A stretch of 64,000 bases of DNA from Roseofilum reptotaenium CS-1145. GTDB taxonomy: Bacteria; Cyanobacteriota; Cyanobacteriia; Cyanobacteriales; Desertifilaceae. Both the position numbers and the translations under genes were made by a program. Shown here piece by piece: positions 54,727 to 63,716 of this stretch. Every line of letters starts with the position of its first letter. Positions within the stretch are counted from its first letter, which is position 1. The notes under the pieces are model-generated. The model was not told the DNA's origin. It saw only the letters and a program-made list of their open reading frames with translations, and searched no databases. Location: contig NZ_JAQMUE010000103.1 of NCBI RefSeq assembly GCF_028330985.1, positions 1 to 64,000 of the forward strand, read 5' to 3'.

Positions 54727-54767
54727 AAGAGGGAATAGTGAACACGCGGTTGTTCCTATTCCCTCTT
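54727..54767 (+). terminator. Stem-loop after the VWA-macro gene
   Basis: AAGAGGGAATAG (54727-54738) pairs exactly with CTATTCCCTCTT (54756-54767), and the inner GAACA/TGTTC adds five pairs after a one-base bulge. No strong T-run follows, so terminator function is likely but not certain; such GGGAATAG runs are also common repeats. Confidence 0.5.
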
Positions 54768-54829
54768 CCTTCTTACTTGTTTATGTCCGCAAAGCAGAAA
54801 GCACTATAAAATAGAGCCACAAGCAACGG

Positions 54830-55519
54830 GTGCCGATCGCAGAAATGATTTTTAAACAGTCTAATGAGCTAAATGAACTCTGCCTTAATGATTTTGAGGG
54901 AAAGCTAACCCAGACTATAGTTTTGTCCCCTATTAGTTGGTCAACCTATCAAGCCATGCTTAGGGATATGGGACAAAACCGGACAATTCGCACTGCCTAT
55001 AGTCAAGGTATTCTCTCCCTAAAAAGTCCTTCTAGAGTGCATGAAAAGATTAATCGCTTATTAGCCGCCATTGTCCAAATCTTAAGCAAAGAACTCCATT
55101 GCCAAGGACACAATTTAGGCTTGAAAACCATAGAATGTCCAGACATGGCTCAAGCTATTGATCCAGATAGTGGATTCTATTTCAATTCTTCCGTCCCCGA
55201 AACTTCAGAGGGTGGGGAAGAGAAAACCGGACTGCCAGATTTAGTCATTGAAATTGATCTGACCAGTCCCTCAACCCAACGAATGGATATTTATTCTGCT
55301 TTAGAGATACCCGAAGTTTAGCGCTATAGCAAACGTCGAGGTTTAGTAATTTGTCAGCATCAGACCTTCGAGTATATCGAATCAGAACTTAGTCACATTT
55401 TCCCTAAGGTAACTGCCACTCGATTAAATGATTTTCTTATTTTGCGCCAAACTCAACCTCACAATCGAGTGATTCGAGCCGTGCAAAACTGGAGTTGGAA
55501 ATTGGAGCAACGAAAATGA
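54830..55519 (+). pseudogene. Uma2-family endonuclease gene broken by a nonsense mutation
   Basis: The Uma2 (DUF820) frame begins GTG 54830 and reads through SPISWSTYQAMLRDMG, GLKTIECPDMAQAIDPD, then LPDLVIEIDLTSPSTQRMDIYSALEIPEV. It meets TAG at 55319 where the family has Trp (EVWRY). The same frame continues RYSKRRGL...TATRLNDFLILRQ and ends at TGA 55517, giving the expected family length. The likely change is TGG to TAG. Uma2 proteins are PD-(D/E)XK nuclease-like and extremely abundant in cyanobacteria. A truncated 163-residue product may be made, but it lacks the last third of the fold. Readthrough cannot be excluded. Confidence 0.8.
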
Positions 55520-55715
55520 CTCTGAAGACTTAGGAGAAAAGAAATACATCTACGCTCAATCTGGCATTCAAGAATACTGGATTTCCAATCTCCAAAATCA
55601 GCAATTGTATGTCTTTTTCAACTTAGCGTAAGGTGATTATAAAACCACCTTGAAATTCGATCAGGGAACCGTTTCACTCCAATGTTTTCCAGACATTTCC
55701 ATTGATATTCGATGA
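55518..55715 (+). pseudogene. 3' fragment of a second Uma2-family gene
   Basis: In a new frame directly after the first pseudogene: DSEDLGEKKYIYAQSGIQEYWI..., then an in-frame TAA, then GDYKTTLKFDQGTVSLQCFPDISIDIR and a stop. These match the end of a Uma2 protein (EKRxIYAQAGIxEYWI; the usual end is FPDIxI). The first two thirds are missing. Adjacent remnants of two Uma2 genes suggest deletion or recombination between tandem copies. Confidence 0.75.
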
Positions 55716-56140
55716 CTTTTGAGTTAAATCAGCTACGGTTCGGTTGTTCTTGGAGTATTTTCCTGGACAAAAATAGCTAATACCATTTCTCTTTAAGTTT
55801 GCAACTAATGATTTCTATTGAGGCAATTGTCTGAGAGTATTCATTAAGCGTAATATCATGGAGAAATGGGATAACCCTCTTCTATCAAACTGGGAAAACA
55901 CTTGTCTTGACTGAATTCTAGAACTCTTACAGTATCGGCGATCGCGACAGTTTTTCCTAACAGAAACTCGAAAATCCAGTCAGATCAGTACATGTCTCTC
56001 TCCATAAGGGATACAGCGATCGCGATTTCCGAAAGTGATAGAAGAGGGATAACTCCTGCCAGTTTCAGTTGGTCAGGCACATCGAATTTTGTTGACACAC
56101 CCCTGAGTTTAGCTGAGGCAAGTTTCTCCAGTCTATGTAA
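55716..56140. other. Gene-free stretch after the Uma2 remnants
   Basis: 425 bp with no credible gene on either strand. It contains one GCGATCGC word and ordinary AT-rich DNA; it may be what is left of further decayed sequence. The small gene starting at 56434 ends here. Confidence 0.4.
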
Positions 56141-56434
56141 TCAATCATTCTCCAACAAGTTTAGATATTCAGGGATACTAAAAGATTTGTTACCATTCAT
56201 CCACGCTTTCCTAAATGCATTGTAAACCCGATCTCTTGTGATCTCATCTTTAAAATTATCCAACATTTCGATTTCATTTACTTCCGTGCATTCACTGGAT
56301 TCATCTACACCCACACCTCTTATGCGCCGAGCATGGATTGCATAAGTTCCACCTTCATAAAGTGAAAAACCTCTATAAACACAATCGAATCGGTTCAAAT
56401 TAAAAAGATCTTGATCTTGATTTTCTAAAATCAT
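56141..56434 (-). CDS. Small hypothetical protein
   Basis: 97 residues with a strong ribosome site (GAGGAG, 7 bases before ATG). Seen: a mixed-charge sequence with DCVYRGFSLYEGGTYAIHARR, a mid region EVNEIEMLDNFKDEI and a helical end AFRKAWMNGNKSFSIPEYLNLLEND. No motif or family recognised. It is 57 bp downstream of a MazG-like gene on the same strand, so likely the same operon; such small partners are common beside phage-type nucleotide hydrolases. Confidence 0.6.
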   Translation of the reverse strand: MILENQDQDLFNLNRFDCVYRGFSLYEGGTYAIHARRIRGVGVDESSECTEVNEIEMLDNFKDEITRDRVYNAFRKAWMNGNKSFSIPEYLNLLEND

Positions 56435-56491
56435 TTTATTCTCCTCTCTTTTTGATACTGTACTTATAATATCCCATTGGTATTATTTAGT

Positions 56492-56950
56492 TTAGACAAT
56501 ATCCGATAAATCGACCTTGGTATGGTTGTTGAGTTTCAAAATTTTATCGTCTTCTACGCGATGGAGGGAATAGTAAGACTCACCATCTAATGTAACTTCT
56601 ACGATTTTTGTTTCGATACCTTTCTGACGATAGGGTTCAATCGAATCTTCTACCAGTTGACGGTCTTTGACCACTTTCAATTCATTATTGTCTAAAACTC
56701 GTTCAATGGCGCTTTTATATTCTAGACCGCAGATATAATTAAGTCCCGAAACTACGACATCTAAATCACATCCAGCATCAAGGAGTTTGGCTAAGTTTCT
56801 TTTCTTTAGGGCTTTCCTGAGTTCACGCAATTCTTCTTCAATTCTTTGGGTCTGATTTTCTAATAAAACCCAATAGGCTTCATCCTTGAGAGAAACTGGA
56901 GATTTTCCCGCTTTTTGATTCCATAAGGCGATTCTTTCGTAGGGAGTCAT
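56492..56950 (-). CDS. MazG-like all-alpha NTP pyrophosphohydrolase
   Basis: 152 residues. Seen: an E-rich helix IEEELRELRKALKK (about 37-50) followed by LLDAGCDLDVVVSGLNYICGLEY (about 56-78), the EExxE...DxxxD pattern that binds magnesium in MazG/HisE/iMazG enzymes. A C-terminal beta hairpin follows (VEVTLDGESYYSLHRVEDD). These hydrolyse NTPs or modified nucleotides to NMP. Phage and defence versions are common, and the position beside a GmrSD gene fits a nucleotide-pool or restriction role. The substrate is unknown. No signal peptide. Confidence 0.65.
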   Translation of the reverse strand: MTPYERIALWNQKAGKSPVSLKDEAYWVLLENQTQRIEEELRELRKALKKRNLAKLLDAGCDLDVVVSGLNYICGLEYKSAIERVLDNNELKVVKDRQLVEDSIEPYRQKGIETKIVEVTLDGESYYSLHRVEDDKILKLNNHTKVDLSDIV

Positions 56951-56995
56951 GGGTGTTATCTAGAGATACTGTTGTGGATCGTCATGTTATGCACT

Positions 56996-57062
56996 TTCCC
57001 TAAATCCCTCTGCCACTCCGAGAGGGACTTTTCCCTCATCTCCAAATAGAGAAGGGGTGAGG
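56996..57062. repeat. Dispersed CCCTAAATCCCTC-type repeat, left of the GmrSD-like gene
   Basis: CCCTAAATCCCTCTGCC...TTTTCCCTCATCTCC...AGAGAAGGGGTGAGG. The second part corresponds to TTTTCCCTCTTCTCC...GAGAAGGGGCTAGAGG at 59050-59085, on the other side of the gene. This type of inverted CCCTC/GAGGG repeat is common in cyanobacteria. Confidence 0.6.
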
Positions 57063-57098
57063 AAATGAGATTTAAAATCCACAAATAGTGTACTATCA

Positions 57099-57135
57099 GT
57101 ATAGTAGCTTAACTTTGTGAATTAAGCTACTATAC
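57099..57135. promoter_or_regulatory. Perfect 14-bp inverted repeat upstream of the GmrSD-like gene
   Basis: GTATAGTAGCTTAA (57099-57112) and its exact reverse complement (57122-57135), with a 9-base loop CTTTGTGAA, ending 34 bp before the ATG at 57170. AT-rich and without a T-run, so an operator or 5' mRNA hairpin is more likely than a terminator. Confidence 0.55.
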
Positions 57136-57169
57136 ACATTTGACTCAACCGACTCACCCTTCGTAGCAT

Positions 57170-58960
57170 ATGTCATCAACTCCTACCATTGAATCAAGTA
57201 ACTTGAGTATCAAACAATTATTTGATGCTTTCTACAGTGTCCCCGATTTTCAACGGGAATATGTTTGGCAGGAAAATGAGGTTCAAAAATTACTTCAAGA
57301 TTTGTTTGAAGGATTAGGTTTAGAAGAAGGAGAAAGTAATAAGCTTGAGTATTTCTTAGGATCGATTGTTGTCTATCCAGATTATACAGATGATATCCCC
57401 ACTTTTCAACTCATTGATGGTCAACAAAGATTAACAACTATCTATCTTATATTTTGTGTTCTTAGGGATTGCATTCAAGAATTTGGTAGCAGTTCAAAAT
57501 CCATAGAAAGCTATTTGCAAGGGACAACTCAGAATATGGATACCGGTGAGGATGTTGATAGACCTCGATTATGCCTTCAATATGATACACATGGTAAGAA
57601 AGTTCTAGATGAATATCTACTACATAGTCGAGTCCCAGAGAAAGAACTATTGAAATCTTCAGCCTCTGCAAATAACATATTCAAAGCCTGGAAACTGATT
57701 AACAATTTCTTCTCTGAACACTTGGAGAAAGAACTTACAATTTACAGAAAAGCATCTACAGCTATTGCTAACAAGACAAAGTTAATAAGAATAGAGACTC
57801 CTGATTTAAAAAATGCATTGAAGGTTTTTGAGACAATTAATGATAGGGGTGTTGGCTTAACGCCTGTTGATTTACTAAAAAATTATCTCTTCATTCATAC
57901 CTCTCGTGAAATAGATAGAAATCGTCATTGGCAAACTTTGACAAATAAGTGGGAAGAGTTTCTCAAAAAAATCTATCAAAGCAAGCAAAAACCATTGACT
58001 TTTTTGCGTTATTATTTAATGGCTAGTTATGACGTAGAATTATCCAACAGTTTTCCAGAAGAAGAGATTTATGAATGGTTTTTAAAGCATGGTACAACTG
58101 AAGGTATTGATCGAGATCCGATCAAGTTTCTTGACGATTTAATTCTAGCAGCAGATCACTATGGTAAATTAACTCAAGGCAAAAATCCTGATGGCTCAGA
58201 TAATATACATCTCAAAGGGATTTCTAAAATACAAGGTAGATTCAAATCTCACTTGGTGTTATCCTTAGCAGGCCGCTTTCTAGAAAAATCAATTTTTGAA
58301 AAATTTTCATACTATATTGAAAATCTATCTTTTGTTATTTCTGTCACTAAAAAAACCAGGCAAAAAGATTTTAATATCACTAGGCAGTTTGCTTATTGGT
58401 CAAAGAAAGTTAGGACAATAAAGAATTATGATGATATGGATGATTTTGTAGAAGAAAACATTGTCCCTCAGTTACAGGAAGTCAAAGAAGAATTTTATCA
58501 CTGTCTAATACAAATGTCTCAAAAGAGCTTGGCAATATATCGACTACGATATCTATTAGCCAAAATAGCTCAATACGTTGAAAAGCAAACTTATGGACAT
58601 TCTGAATCTCTGGATTTTTACTTGGATAAACAAATTACTATAGAACATATATTACCTCAGTCTACCAAACTCTCTTCTGTTCATAAGCTAGGTAATTTAA
58701 CTTTGCTAGAAAAAACGATTAATAGTTCAGTTTCTAACAAGTCGTATCAAGAAAAACTACTAGGATATAGAAATTCTAGAATAGTAATAACTCGTTCCTT
58801 AGCAGAGAAACTTAATGTAGGTCATGATACTCAGATCAACCGTGCATTAGAAGATTTACGTTTAACAGAGTTTAGATTATGGAATGATGAATCTATTGAA
58901 AAGCGTCAGAAAATACTAGCTGACATTGCCATGAAAGTCTGGGGATTAGATAATCTTTAA
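57170..58960 (+). CDS. GmrSD-type (DUF262-DUF1524) restriction protein
   Basis: 596 residues, the single-chain form. Seen: DUF262/GmrS part with FQREYVWQ (about 25-32), LIDGQQRLTTIY (the DGQQR motif, about 83-94), a central helical region, and a DUF1524/HNH part with ITIEHILPQS (about 490-499) and KLGNLTLLEKTIN (about 506-518), where His and Asn form the HNH site. Family knowledge: GmrSD enzymes cut phage DNA containing modified (for example glucosylated hydroxymethyl-) cytosine and are NTP-dependent type IV restriction systems. The AT-rich coding sequence suggests acquisition. Active-site motifs look intact. Isolated gene, flanked by repeats. Confidence 0.85.
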   Translation: MSSTPTIESSNLSIKQLFDAFYSVPDFQREYVWQENEVQKLLQDLFEGLGLEEGESNKLEYFLGSIVVYPDYTDDIPTFQLIDGQQRLTTIYLIFCVLRDCIQEFGSSSKSIESYLQGTTQNMDTGEDVDRPRLCLQYDTHGKKVLDEYLLHSRVPEKELLKSSASANNIFKAWKLINNFFSEHLEKELTIYRKASTAIANKTKLIRIETPDLKNALKVFETINDRGVGLTPVDLLKNYLFIHTSREIDRNRHWQTLTNKWEEFLKKIYQSKQKPLTFLRYYLMASYDVELSNSFPEEEIYEWFLKHGTTEGIDRDPIKFLDDLILAADHYGKLTQGKNPDGSDNIHLKGISKIQGRFKSHLVLSLAGRFLEKSIFEKFSYYIENLSFVISVTKKTRQKDFNITRQFAYWSKKVRTIKNYDDMDDFVEENIVPQLQEVKEEFYHCLIQMSQKSLAIYRLRYLLAKIAQYVEKQTYGHSESLDFYLDKQITIEHILPQSTKLSSVHKLGNLTLLEKTINSSVSNKSYQEKLLGYRNSRIVITRSLAEKLNVGHDTQINRALEDLRLTEFRLWNDESIEKRQKILADIAMKVWGLDNL

Positions 58961-58984
58961 GAATACCATGGCTTTTTTATGCCC

Positions 58985-59096
58985 TCTCCCTTTCATGTCC
59001 CTTCATATCCCAAAGTGAAAGGAAAATCTCTCTGCAACGAGAGAGAGGCTTTTCCCTCTTCTCCTGTGGGAGAAGGGGCTAGAGGATAAGGGGAGA
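58985..59096. repeat. Dispersed repeat, right of the GmrSD-like gene
   Basis: TTTTCCCTCTTCTCC-TGTG-GGAGAAGGGG (59050-59079) is an inverted repeat of the same family as 56996-57062. Preceding ATCTCTCTGC/GAGAGAGGC also pairs. Two related copies bracket a probable transferred gene. Confidence 0.55.
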
Positions 59097-60170
59097 TTAC
59101 CCTTCGTAAACTTTGCGGTAATAGTCCTGATATTCTTGGGATAAGAGAGGCTGCCACCACTCTTGATTGTCTAAGTACCATTTTAGGGTTTGACGCAATC
59201 CTTCCTCGACGGTAACGGAGGGTTGCCAACCGAGTTCGGTTTTAATTTTAGTGGCATCGATCGCGTAGCGGCGATCGTGGCCGAGTCTATCTTTAACAAA
59301 GGTAATCAGGTTGCGACAGGGACGAACGGGAAACTGGGGCGCGAGTTCATCCATGACATCACATAAAATGGTCACCAAGTCAATATTTTTGACTTCATTA
59401 TTCCCCCCCACATTGTACGTTTCTCCTGGTTTCCCTTGATGAATAACCACATCTAAGGCACTGCAATGGTCAATCACATAGAGCCAGTCTCGGATATTTT
59501 GCCCATCGCCATAAACGGGTAGATTTTTGCCGATTAAAGTATTGATCGCCATTAAGGGAATCAGTTTTTCTGGGAACTGATAGGGCCCATAATTATTGGA
59601 GCAATTGGTAATAATAGTCGGTAAATTATAGGTATGATAATAGGCACGAACTAAGTGATCGCTCCCTGCTTTCGAGGCAGAATAGGGACTGTTGGGAGCA
59701 TAGGGCGTGGTTTCTTGAAACGCTGGATCGTTGGGCCCCAAAGAACCGTAGACTTCATCCGTAGAGACGTGCAAAAATAGCCCTTTTTGGTCAGGTAGGG
59801 TAGGATAATGCTGGCGGAAGGCTTCTAGGAGGGTAAAGGTGCCGATGACATTGGTTTGCACAAACGCCCCTGGGCCAAGGATGGAGCGGTCTACATGGGA
59901 TTCGGCGGCAAAATGGGCAACGGTATCAATGCTCTCTTCGGCTAAGAGTTGGTCAATCAGGGAGCGATCGCCGATATCCCCTTGTACAAATCGAAACTGA
60001 GGATGCTCCTTAACTGGCTCTAAATTCGCCAAATTCCCCGCATAGGTAAGTGCATCTAATACAACTATGTGGTCTTCCGGGTAGCGATCGCACCAATATT
60101 GGACAAAATTCGAGCCAATAAACCCCGCACCACCAGTGACCAAAAGACGACGAGGATTACGATTTTCCAT
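59097..60170 (-). CDS. rmlB: dTDP-glucose 4,6-dehydratase
   Basis: 357 residues, typical length. Makes dTDP-4-keto-6-deoxy-glucose, the precursor of dTDP-rhamnose and other deoxysugars for surface glycans. Seen: Rossmann NAD motif GGAGFIGSNFV (about 13-23), HFAAESHVDRS (about 85-95), catalytic STDEVYGSL (Thr-Asp-Glu, about 133-141), the YxxxK active site in YSASKAGSD (about 161-169), and NCSNNYGPYQFPEKLIP. All catalytic residues are present. The rest of the rml genes are not in the window. Cytosolic. A heptose-kinase gene lies 180 bp upstream on the same strand. Confidence 0.95.
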   Translation of the reverse strand: MENRNPRRLLVTGGAGFIGSNFVQYWCDRYPEDHIVVLDALTYAGNLANLEPVKEHPQFRFVQGDIGDRSLIDQLLAEESIDTVAHFAAESHVDRSILGPGAFVQTNVIGTFTLLEAFRQHYPTLPDQKGLFLHVSTDEVYGSLGPNDPAFQETTPYAPNSPYSASKAGSDHLVRAYYHTYNLPTIITNCSNNYGPYQFPEKLIPLMAINTLIGKNLPVYGDGQNIRDWLYVIDHCSALDVVIHQGKPGETYNVGGNNEVKNIDLVTILCDVMDELAPQFPVRPCRNLITFVKDRLGHDRRYAIDATKIKTELGWQPSVTVEEGLRQTLKWYLDNQEWWQPLLSQEYQDYYRKVYEG

Positions 60171-60353
60171 ACGATTGAATATCCTTAAATTTACCGCTTA
60201 TATGGGGCACATTGGGGCGGATTTATCTCTAGTTTCCAGGATAACGCTTTTAACAATTGGCTCTAAGCCCCTTGCCCCGTTGCCGGTTACCTAGATCTGG
60301 GACAACCCGCCCCTACACCCCCGATCACTATAGCAACCACAGGGATCTATTCC

Positions 60354-61418
60354 CTATTCCCTATCAGCCGCTTCATTGTCCAGCATATCCGCTAAAGCCT
60401 GTTTCATCTCTTCACCCTGAGTAGTTGCTGTTCCAAACTGGCGCACGACCAAAGAAGCCGCCAAATTACCCAAAACCGTTGCCTCCCAGAACGAAGCGCC
60501 CACACACAACGCCAAAGATACGGCTGCAATTACCGTATCCCCAGCCCCAGTTACATCAAACACCTGGCGACGATTAAACGCGGGAATATGAACCATCGGT
60601 TTTTGGGGCGTAAACAAGCTCATCCCCTCATCCCCGCGAGTAATCAGCATATGACTAGCCTGAGTTATTTTTAACAAATCTTCCCCCGCTTGGATTAATC
60701 GCTCATGAGAATTAATCGCATAACCCACCGCCTGTTCTGCCTCTGGTAAATTGGGAGTAAACAAGGTCACGCCCTGGTAGCGTGGCAAATCCTTCTGTGC
60801 ATCCACCATCACCCGCTGGTGGCCTAACACGGCTGGAATTACAGGAGAGAGCGTCCCATCAGGTTGAGTCCGAAAGACTCCATCGCCATAGTCCGAACAA
60901 ATCACCCCATCGACTTGGTCTAACTGAGATTGGATATACTGAGCTAATGCTTGTTGTAAAGGCAAGTCTAGCAACCGATCCGATTTGCGATCGATGCGCA
61001 CAATTTGCTGCGTTACAGACTGACGAGCATGGCCAGAAATGCGAGTTTTGGTCACCGTTGGCCGGGTTTCATCGACTAAAATTCCTTGGGTATTAATGCC
61101 CGCCTCCTCAAAAATCCCCCGTAGGGCCTGGCCTTGGTCATCTTTCCCCACGATACCCACTGCCTTAACTTGACCCCCCAATTTCGCCAAATTATAGACG
61201 GCGTTGGCTCCCCCTCCAGGAATTTGGCGGGTTTCCTCATGGCGCAAAATCACCACAGGGGCTTCTCTCGAGAGCCGTTCTACTTGACCCGTGAGAAATT
61301 CATCTAGGGTCAAATCACCAACAACTAGCACTTTCGCTTGGCTGAAGCGATCAATAAGATCGGTTAAACGGGTTTGGCTCTGTTTGAATTGCCTAATGAG
61401 GTCGGCGGGTAAGGTCAT
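60354..61418 (-). CDS. D-glycero-beta-D-manno-heptose-7-phosphate kinase-like PfkB sugar kinase
   Basis: 354 residues. Seen: VLVVGDLTLDEFLTG and PGGGANAVYNLAKLGG at the N-terminus (the first PfkB signature) and the second signature DVTGAGDTVIAAVSLAL near 290, with the catalytic Asp in GAGD. The arrangement and length match RfaE1/HldA-type heptose-7-phosphate kinases, which phosphorylate C1 in ADP-heptose synthesis for lipopolysaccharide. The adenylyltransferase domain of bifunctional HldE is absent. Other PfkB substrates cannot be excluded. Upstream of rmlB on the same strand, consistent with envelope glycan synthesis. Confidence 0.78.
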   Translation of the reverse strand: MTLPADLIRQFKQSQTRLTDLIDRFSQAKVLVVGDLTLDEFLTGQVERLSREAPVVILRHEETRQIPGGGANAVYNLAKLGGQVKAVGIVGKDDQGQALRGIFEEAGINTQGILVDETRPTVTKTRISGHARQSVTQQIVRIDRKSDRLLDLPLQQALAQYIQSQLDQVDGVICSDYGDGVFRTQPDGTLSPVIPAVLGHQRVMVDAQKDLPRYQGVTLFTPNLPEAEQAVGYAINSHERLIQAGEDLLKITQASHMLITRGDEGMSLFTPQKPMVHIPAFNRRQVFDVTGAGDTVIAAVSLALCVGASFWEATVLGNLAASLVVRQFGTATTQGEEMKQALADMLDNEAADRE

Positions 61419-61662
61419 ATCAATAGGGGTTGAACGTTCAACCTTACATTACTCTACGATCGCCTCGGCAAACTCCCGTAACTCGGCGATCGGGGTAACT
61501 GGGGACATCTTTTGACGCATTTTTAATTTTTAATTTTTATATTGATCTGGGGCTTTGTTGTAGACTCTGATCGTACACAGCCCAAGTTCTCGATCAAAAG
61601 CTTGAGGGTGAACCCAGAGCTGATAATTGTGACGCGATCGCCATAAGATAGATAAAATTTCC

Positions 61663-62763
61663 ATGATCCATATCCTAAAGTCCTTATTCAAGACCACCTT
61701 GCTGTTTTTCCTCGTCCTAACCTGTTGGGTAGGACTGAGTACCCCTACCCAAGCGGCTCCTGACCGAGAAAGTCGCCTCCCTGGAGGAGATGCCATTACC
61801 GAGGGCGATGCCATTCTGCGCTATGCTCTGCCCATTGATAATGACACCATTTTCAAGATCCAAGGGGATATTGAATCGATTATTGCTCCGATTCGGGGAA
61901 GACGCTGGAGTGCAGCAACTTCTAGCCTCAGTGAAGCCAACTTTTTGTTATCTACCCGTAGGGAAAAGATTTTAGCCAGCATTGCCGAAGATCGCCGCTC
62001 TGAAGCTCAAGAAGCTCTAGAACAATTGAGCACCGACCTCAATATCCTTCGGGAGCAAGTCGCGGAACAAGACAAAACCGCCGCCTTTGAGACCCAAAAA
62101 AGTTGCCTCTCTGAGGTGGAAACTCTAGAAAATCTGATGGTGCAAGGGTTTCCCTATGAAGTCCCCTCTGAATATAGTGCCCTACCTCAATTGAAAGGAC
62201 GAGCAACGGTAGAAATTGAAACTAAAAAAGGAAGCTTAACGGTTGTCGTTGATGGTTATAATGCGCCGGTAACGGCTGGAAACTTTGTGGATCTAGTGTC
62301 TAGGGGATTTTATGATGGTTTACCCATTACCCGGGCGGACGAATTCTATGTGTTGCAACTTGGCGATCCTCCTGGCCCAGAAAATGGGTTTGTAGACCCT
62401 GCAACCGGAGAGGAACGCACAATTCCTTTAGAAATTAGAGTTAAAAGTGAAGTCGAACCGATTTATGAGTTTACGTTAGAAGAAATTGGACTCTACCGTG
62501 AAGAGCCAGTTTTACCCTTCTCTGCTTATGGAACCCTAGGTATGGCTCGCCCAGATAACGATCCGAATGGAGGTTCGTCTCAGTTTTTCTTCTTCCTCTT
62601 TGAACCGGAATTAACCCCTGCGGGCTTAAATCTCTTGGATGGTGAGTATGCAGTATTTGGGTATGTTGTTGACGGTGAGGACGTGTTGCCTGAACTGAAA
62701 AAAGGCGATCGCATTACTTCAATGAAAGTGATTAAAGGCATGGAGAATTTCTTACCTGGATAG
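61663..62763 (+). CDS. Cyclophilin-type peptidyl-prolyl isomerase, TLP40/CYP38-like
   Basis: 366 residues. Seen: signal peptide (about 1-31, ending TQAAP), a helical domain (about 50-155) resembling the N-terminal part of thylakoid-lumen TLP40/CYP38, then a cyclophilin domain (about 180-365) with VTAGNFVDLVSRGFYDGLP and SSQFFFFLFEP. The segment around FAYGTLGMA is retained. Family knowledge: these lumenal proteins aid photosystem II assembly; isomerase activity is weak or absent in some because active-site residues are altered, and the usual catalytic Arg is not evident in this reading. Starts at ATG 61663. Tail-to-tail with tyrA. Confidence 0.85.
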   Translation: MIHILKSLFKTTLLFFLVLTCWVGLSTPTQAAPDRESRLPGGDAITEGDAILRYALPIDNDTIFKIQGDIESIIAPIRGRRWSAATSSLSEANFLLSTRREKILASIAEDRRSEAQEALEQLSTDLNILREQVAEQDKTAAFETQKSCLSEVETLENLMVQGFPYEVPSEYSALPQLKGRATVEIETKKGSLTVVVDGYNAPVTAGNFVDLVSRGFYDGLPITRADEFYVLQLGDPPGPENGFVDPATGEERTIPLEIRVKSEVEPIYEFTLEEIGLYREEPVLPFSAYGTLGMARPDNDPNGGSSQFFFFLFEPELTPAGLNLLDGEYAVFGYVVDGEDVLPELKKGDRITSMKVIKGMENFLPG

Positions 62764-62800
62764 AGAGATAGGGAGATTCCCTATTCCCCATTCCTCATTC

Positions 62801-63637
62801 CTACAAAAAACTGGGTCGCTCTTGTTGAGTTTTGTGTAAATACTCATCAATGGCGGCCCAATTTTCGTCTTCAATCCAAGTGAGAACTCGATCTAAATTT
62901 TGGCGATAACTTAAGAGAGATGCTCTCAGAGCATCTCGGTTGTATTCTGCCATCATTCGACCTAACTCTGGATTGCCTCCTCCTACCCGACTGGTATCAG
63001 CAAAGCCGGAACTGGCGAGTTTTTGGGCTAAATCTCGCACAGTGTCCAAAGATGGATCGCTACAAGTCGTAATTAATCCAGCACTGGCGAAAACGGGTAA
63101 ATGGGAAATCAAAGCCACTGCGCGATCGTGTTCTTGGGGAGAACAATGATAGACTCTCGATCGCAGCGATCGCACAATTTCCGTCACCTGCCCCAAAGAC
63201 TCTGGTGGGGTAGTTGGAGTCGGAGTAAGAACATAGGGACGATCTTCAAATAACCCGAACTGGGCTGCTCCTAACCCTTGTTCGGCGGTTCCTGCCATGG
63301 GATGACCACCCACAAAATTGGGACAAATTGGGGCAAGGGACTCAACAATTGGCGTTTTAACCGACCCGACATCCGTTACAATTGTGGCCGGAGAGAGCAA
63401 AGGAACCAATTGTTGAGCAATCGGTACAATCAGACCGATAGGAGTACAAATAAAAATAATCTCCGCTGGGCTGACTTGGCTCAACTCAACGCTAGCTCGA
63501 TCCACAACCCCTTGTGCCACGGCTGCCTCACAGGTACGCGGATTACGACTAGTACCCAAAACTTCCCAACCGAGCGATCGCAAAGCTAATCCTAACGACC
63601 CACCAATTAACCCTAAACCAATAATGCCTACTTTCAT
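62801..63637 (-). CDS. tyrA: Prephenate/arogenate dehydrogenase
   Basis: 278 residues from ATG 63637; an upstream extension to 63700 looks non-coding. Oxidative decarboxylation of arogenate (typical in cyanobacteria) or prephenate in tyrosine synthesis. Seen: NAD(P) motif GIIGLGLIGGSLGLAL at residue 4, FICTPIGLI, VTDVGSVKTPI (about 92-102), HPMAGTAEQG (catalytic His region, about 117-126), ISHLPVFASAGL (about 180-191; second conserved His) and an NPELGRMM loop. No ACT or chorismate-mutase domain, as in cyanobacterial TyrAa. Convergent with the cyclophilin gene. Confidence 0.9.
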   Translation of the reverse strand: MKVGIIGLGLIGGSLGLALRSLGWEVLGTSRNPRTCEAAVAQGVVDRASVELSQVSPAEIIFICTPIGLIVPIAQQLVPLLSPATIVTDVGSVKTPIVESLAPICPNFVGGHPMAGTAEQGLGAAQFGLFEDRPYVLTPTPTTPPESLGQVTEIVRSLRSRVYHCSPQEHDRAVALISHLPVFASAGLITTCSDPSLDTVRDLAQKLASSGFADTSRVGGGNPELGRMMAEYNRDALRASLLSYRQNLDRVLTWIEDENWAAIDEYLHKTQQERPSFL

Positions 63638-63716
63638 CACCCTAATGCAGCTATCATAACGAATGGGAAACGTATACCAACGCCAGTTTAACTCAACCAA
63701 TCTCTAGGAAAAAGCC

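Noticed and set aside
55992-56225. Plus-strand 77-codon frame after the Uma2 remnants
   Set aside because: It overlaps the end of the minus-strand small gene, which has a strong ribosome site; the product looks random.
61450-61509. Minus-strand short frame MSPVTPIAELREFAEAIVE
   Set aside because: Only 19 residues with no ribosome site or family; could be a gene remnant, but equally chance around GCGATCGC words.
61530-61664. 44-codon minus-strand frame (MEILSILWRSRHNYQLW...) divergent from the cyclophilin gene
   Set aside because: Could be a real small protein, but its start overlaps the ATG of the cyclophilin gene and I recognise no family; not enough support.
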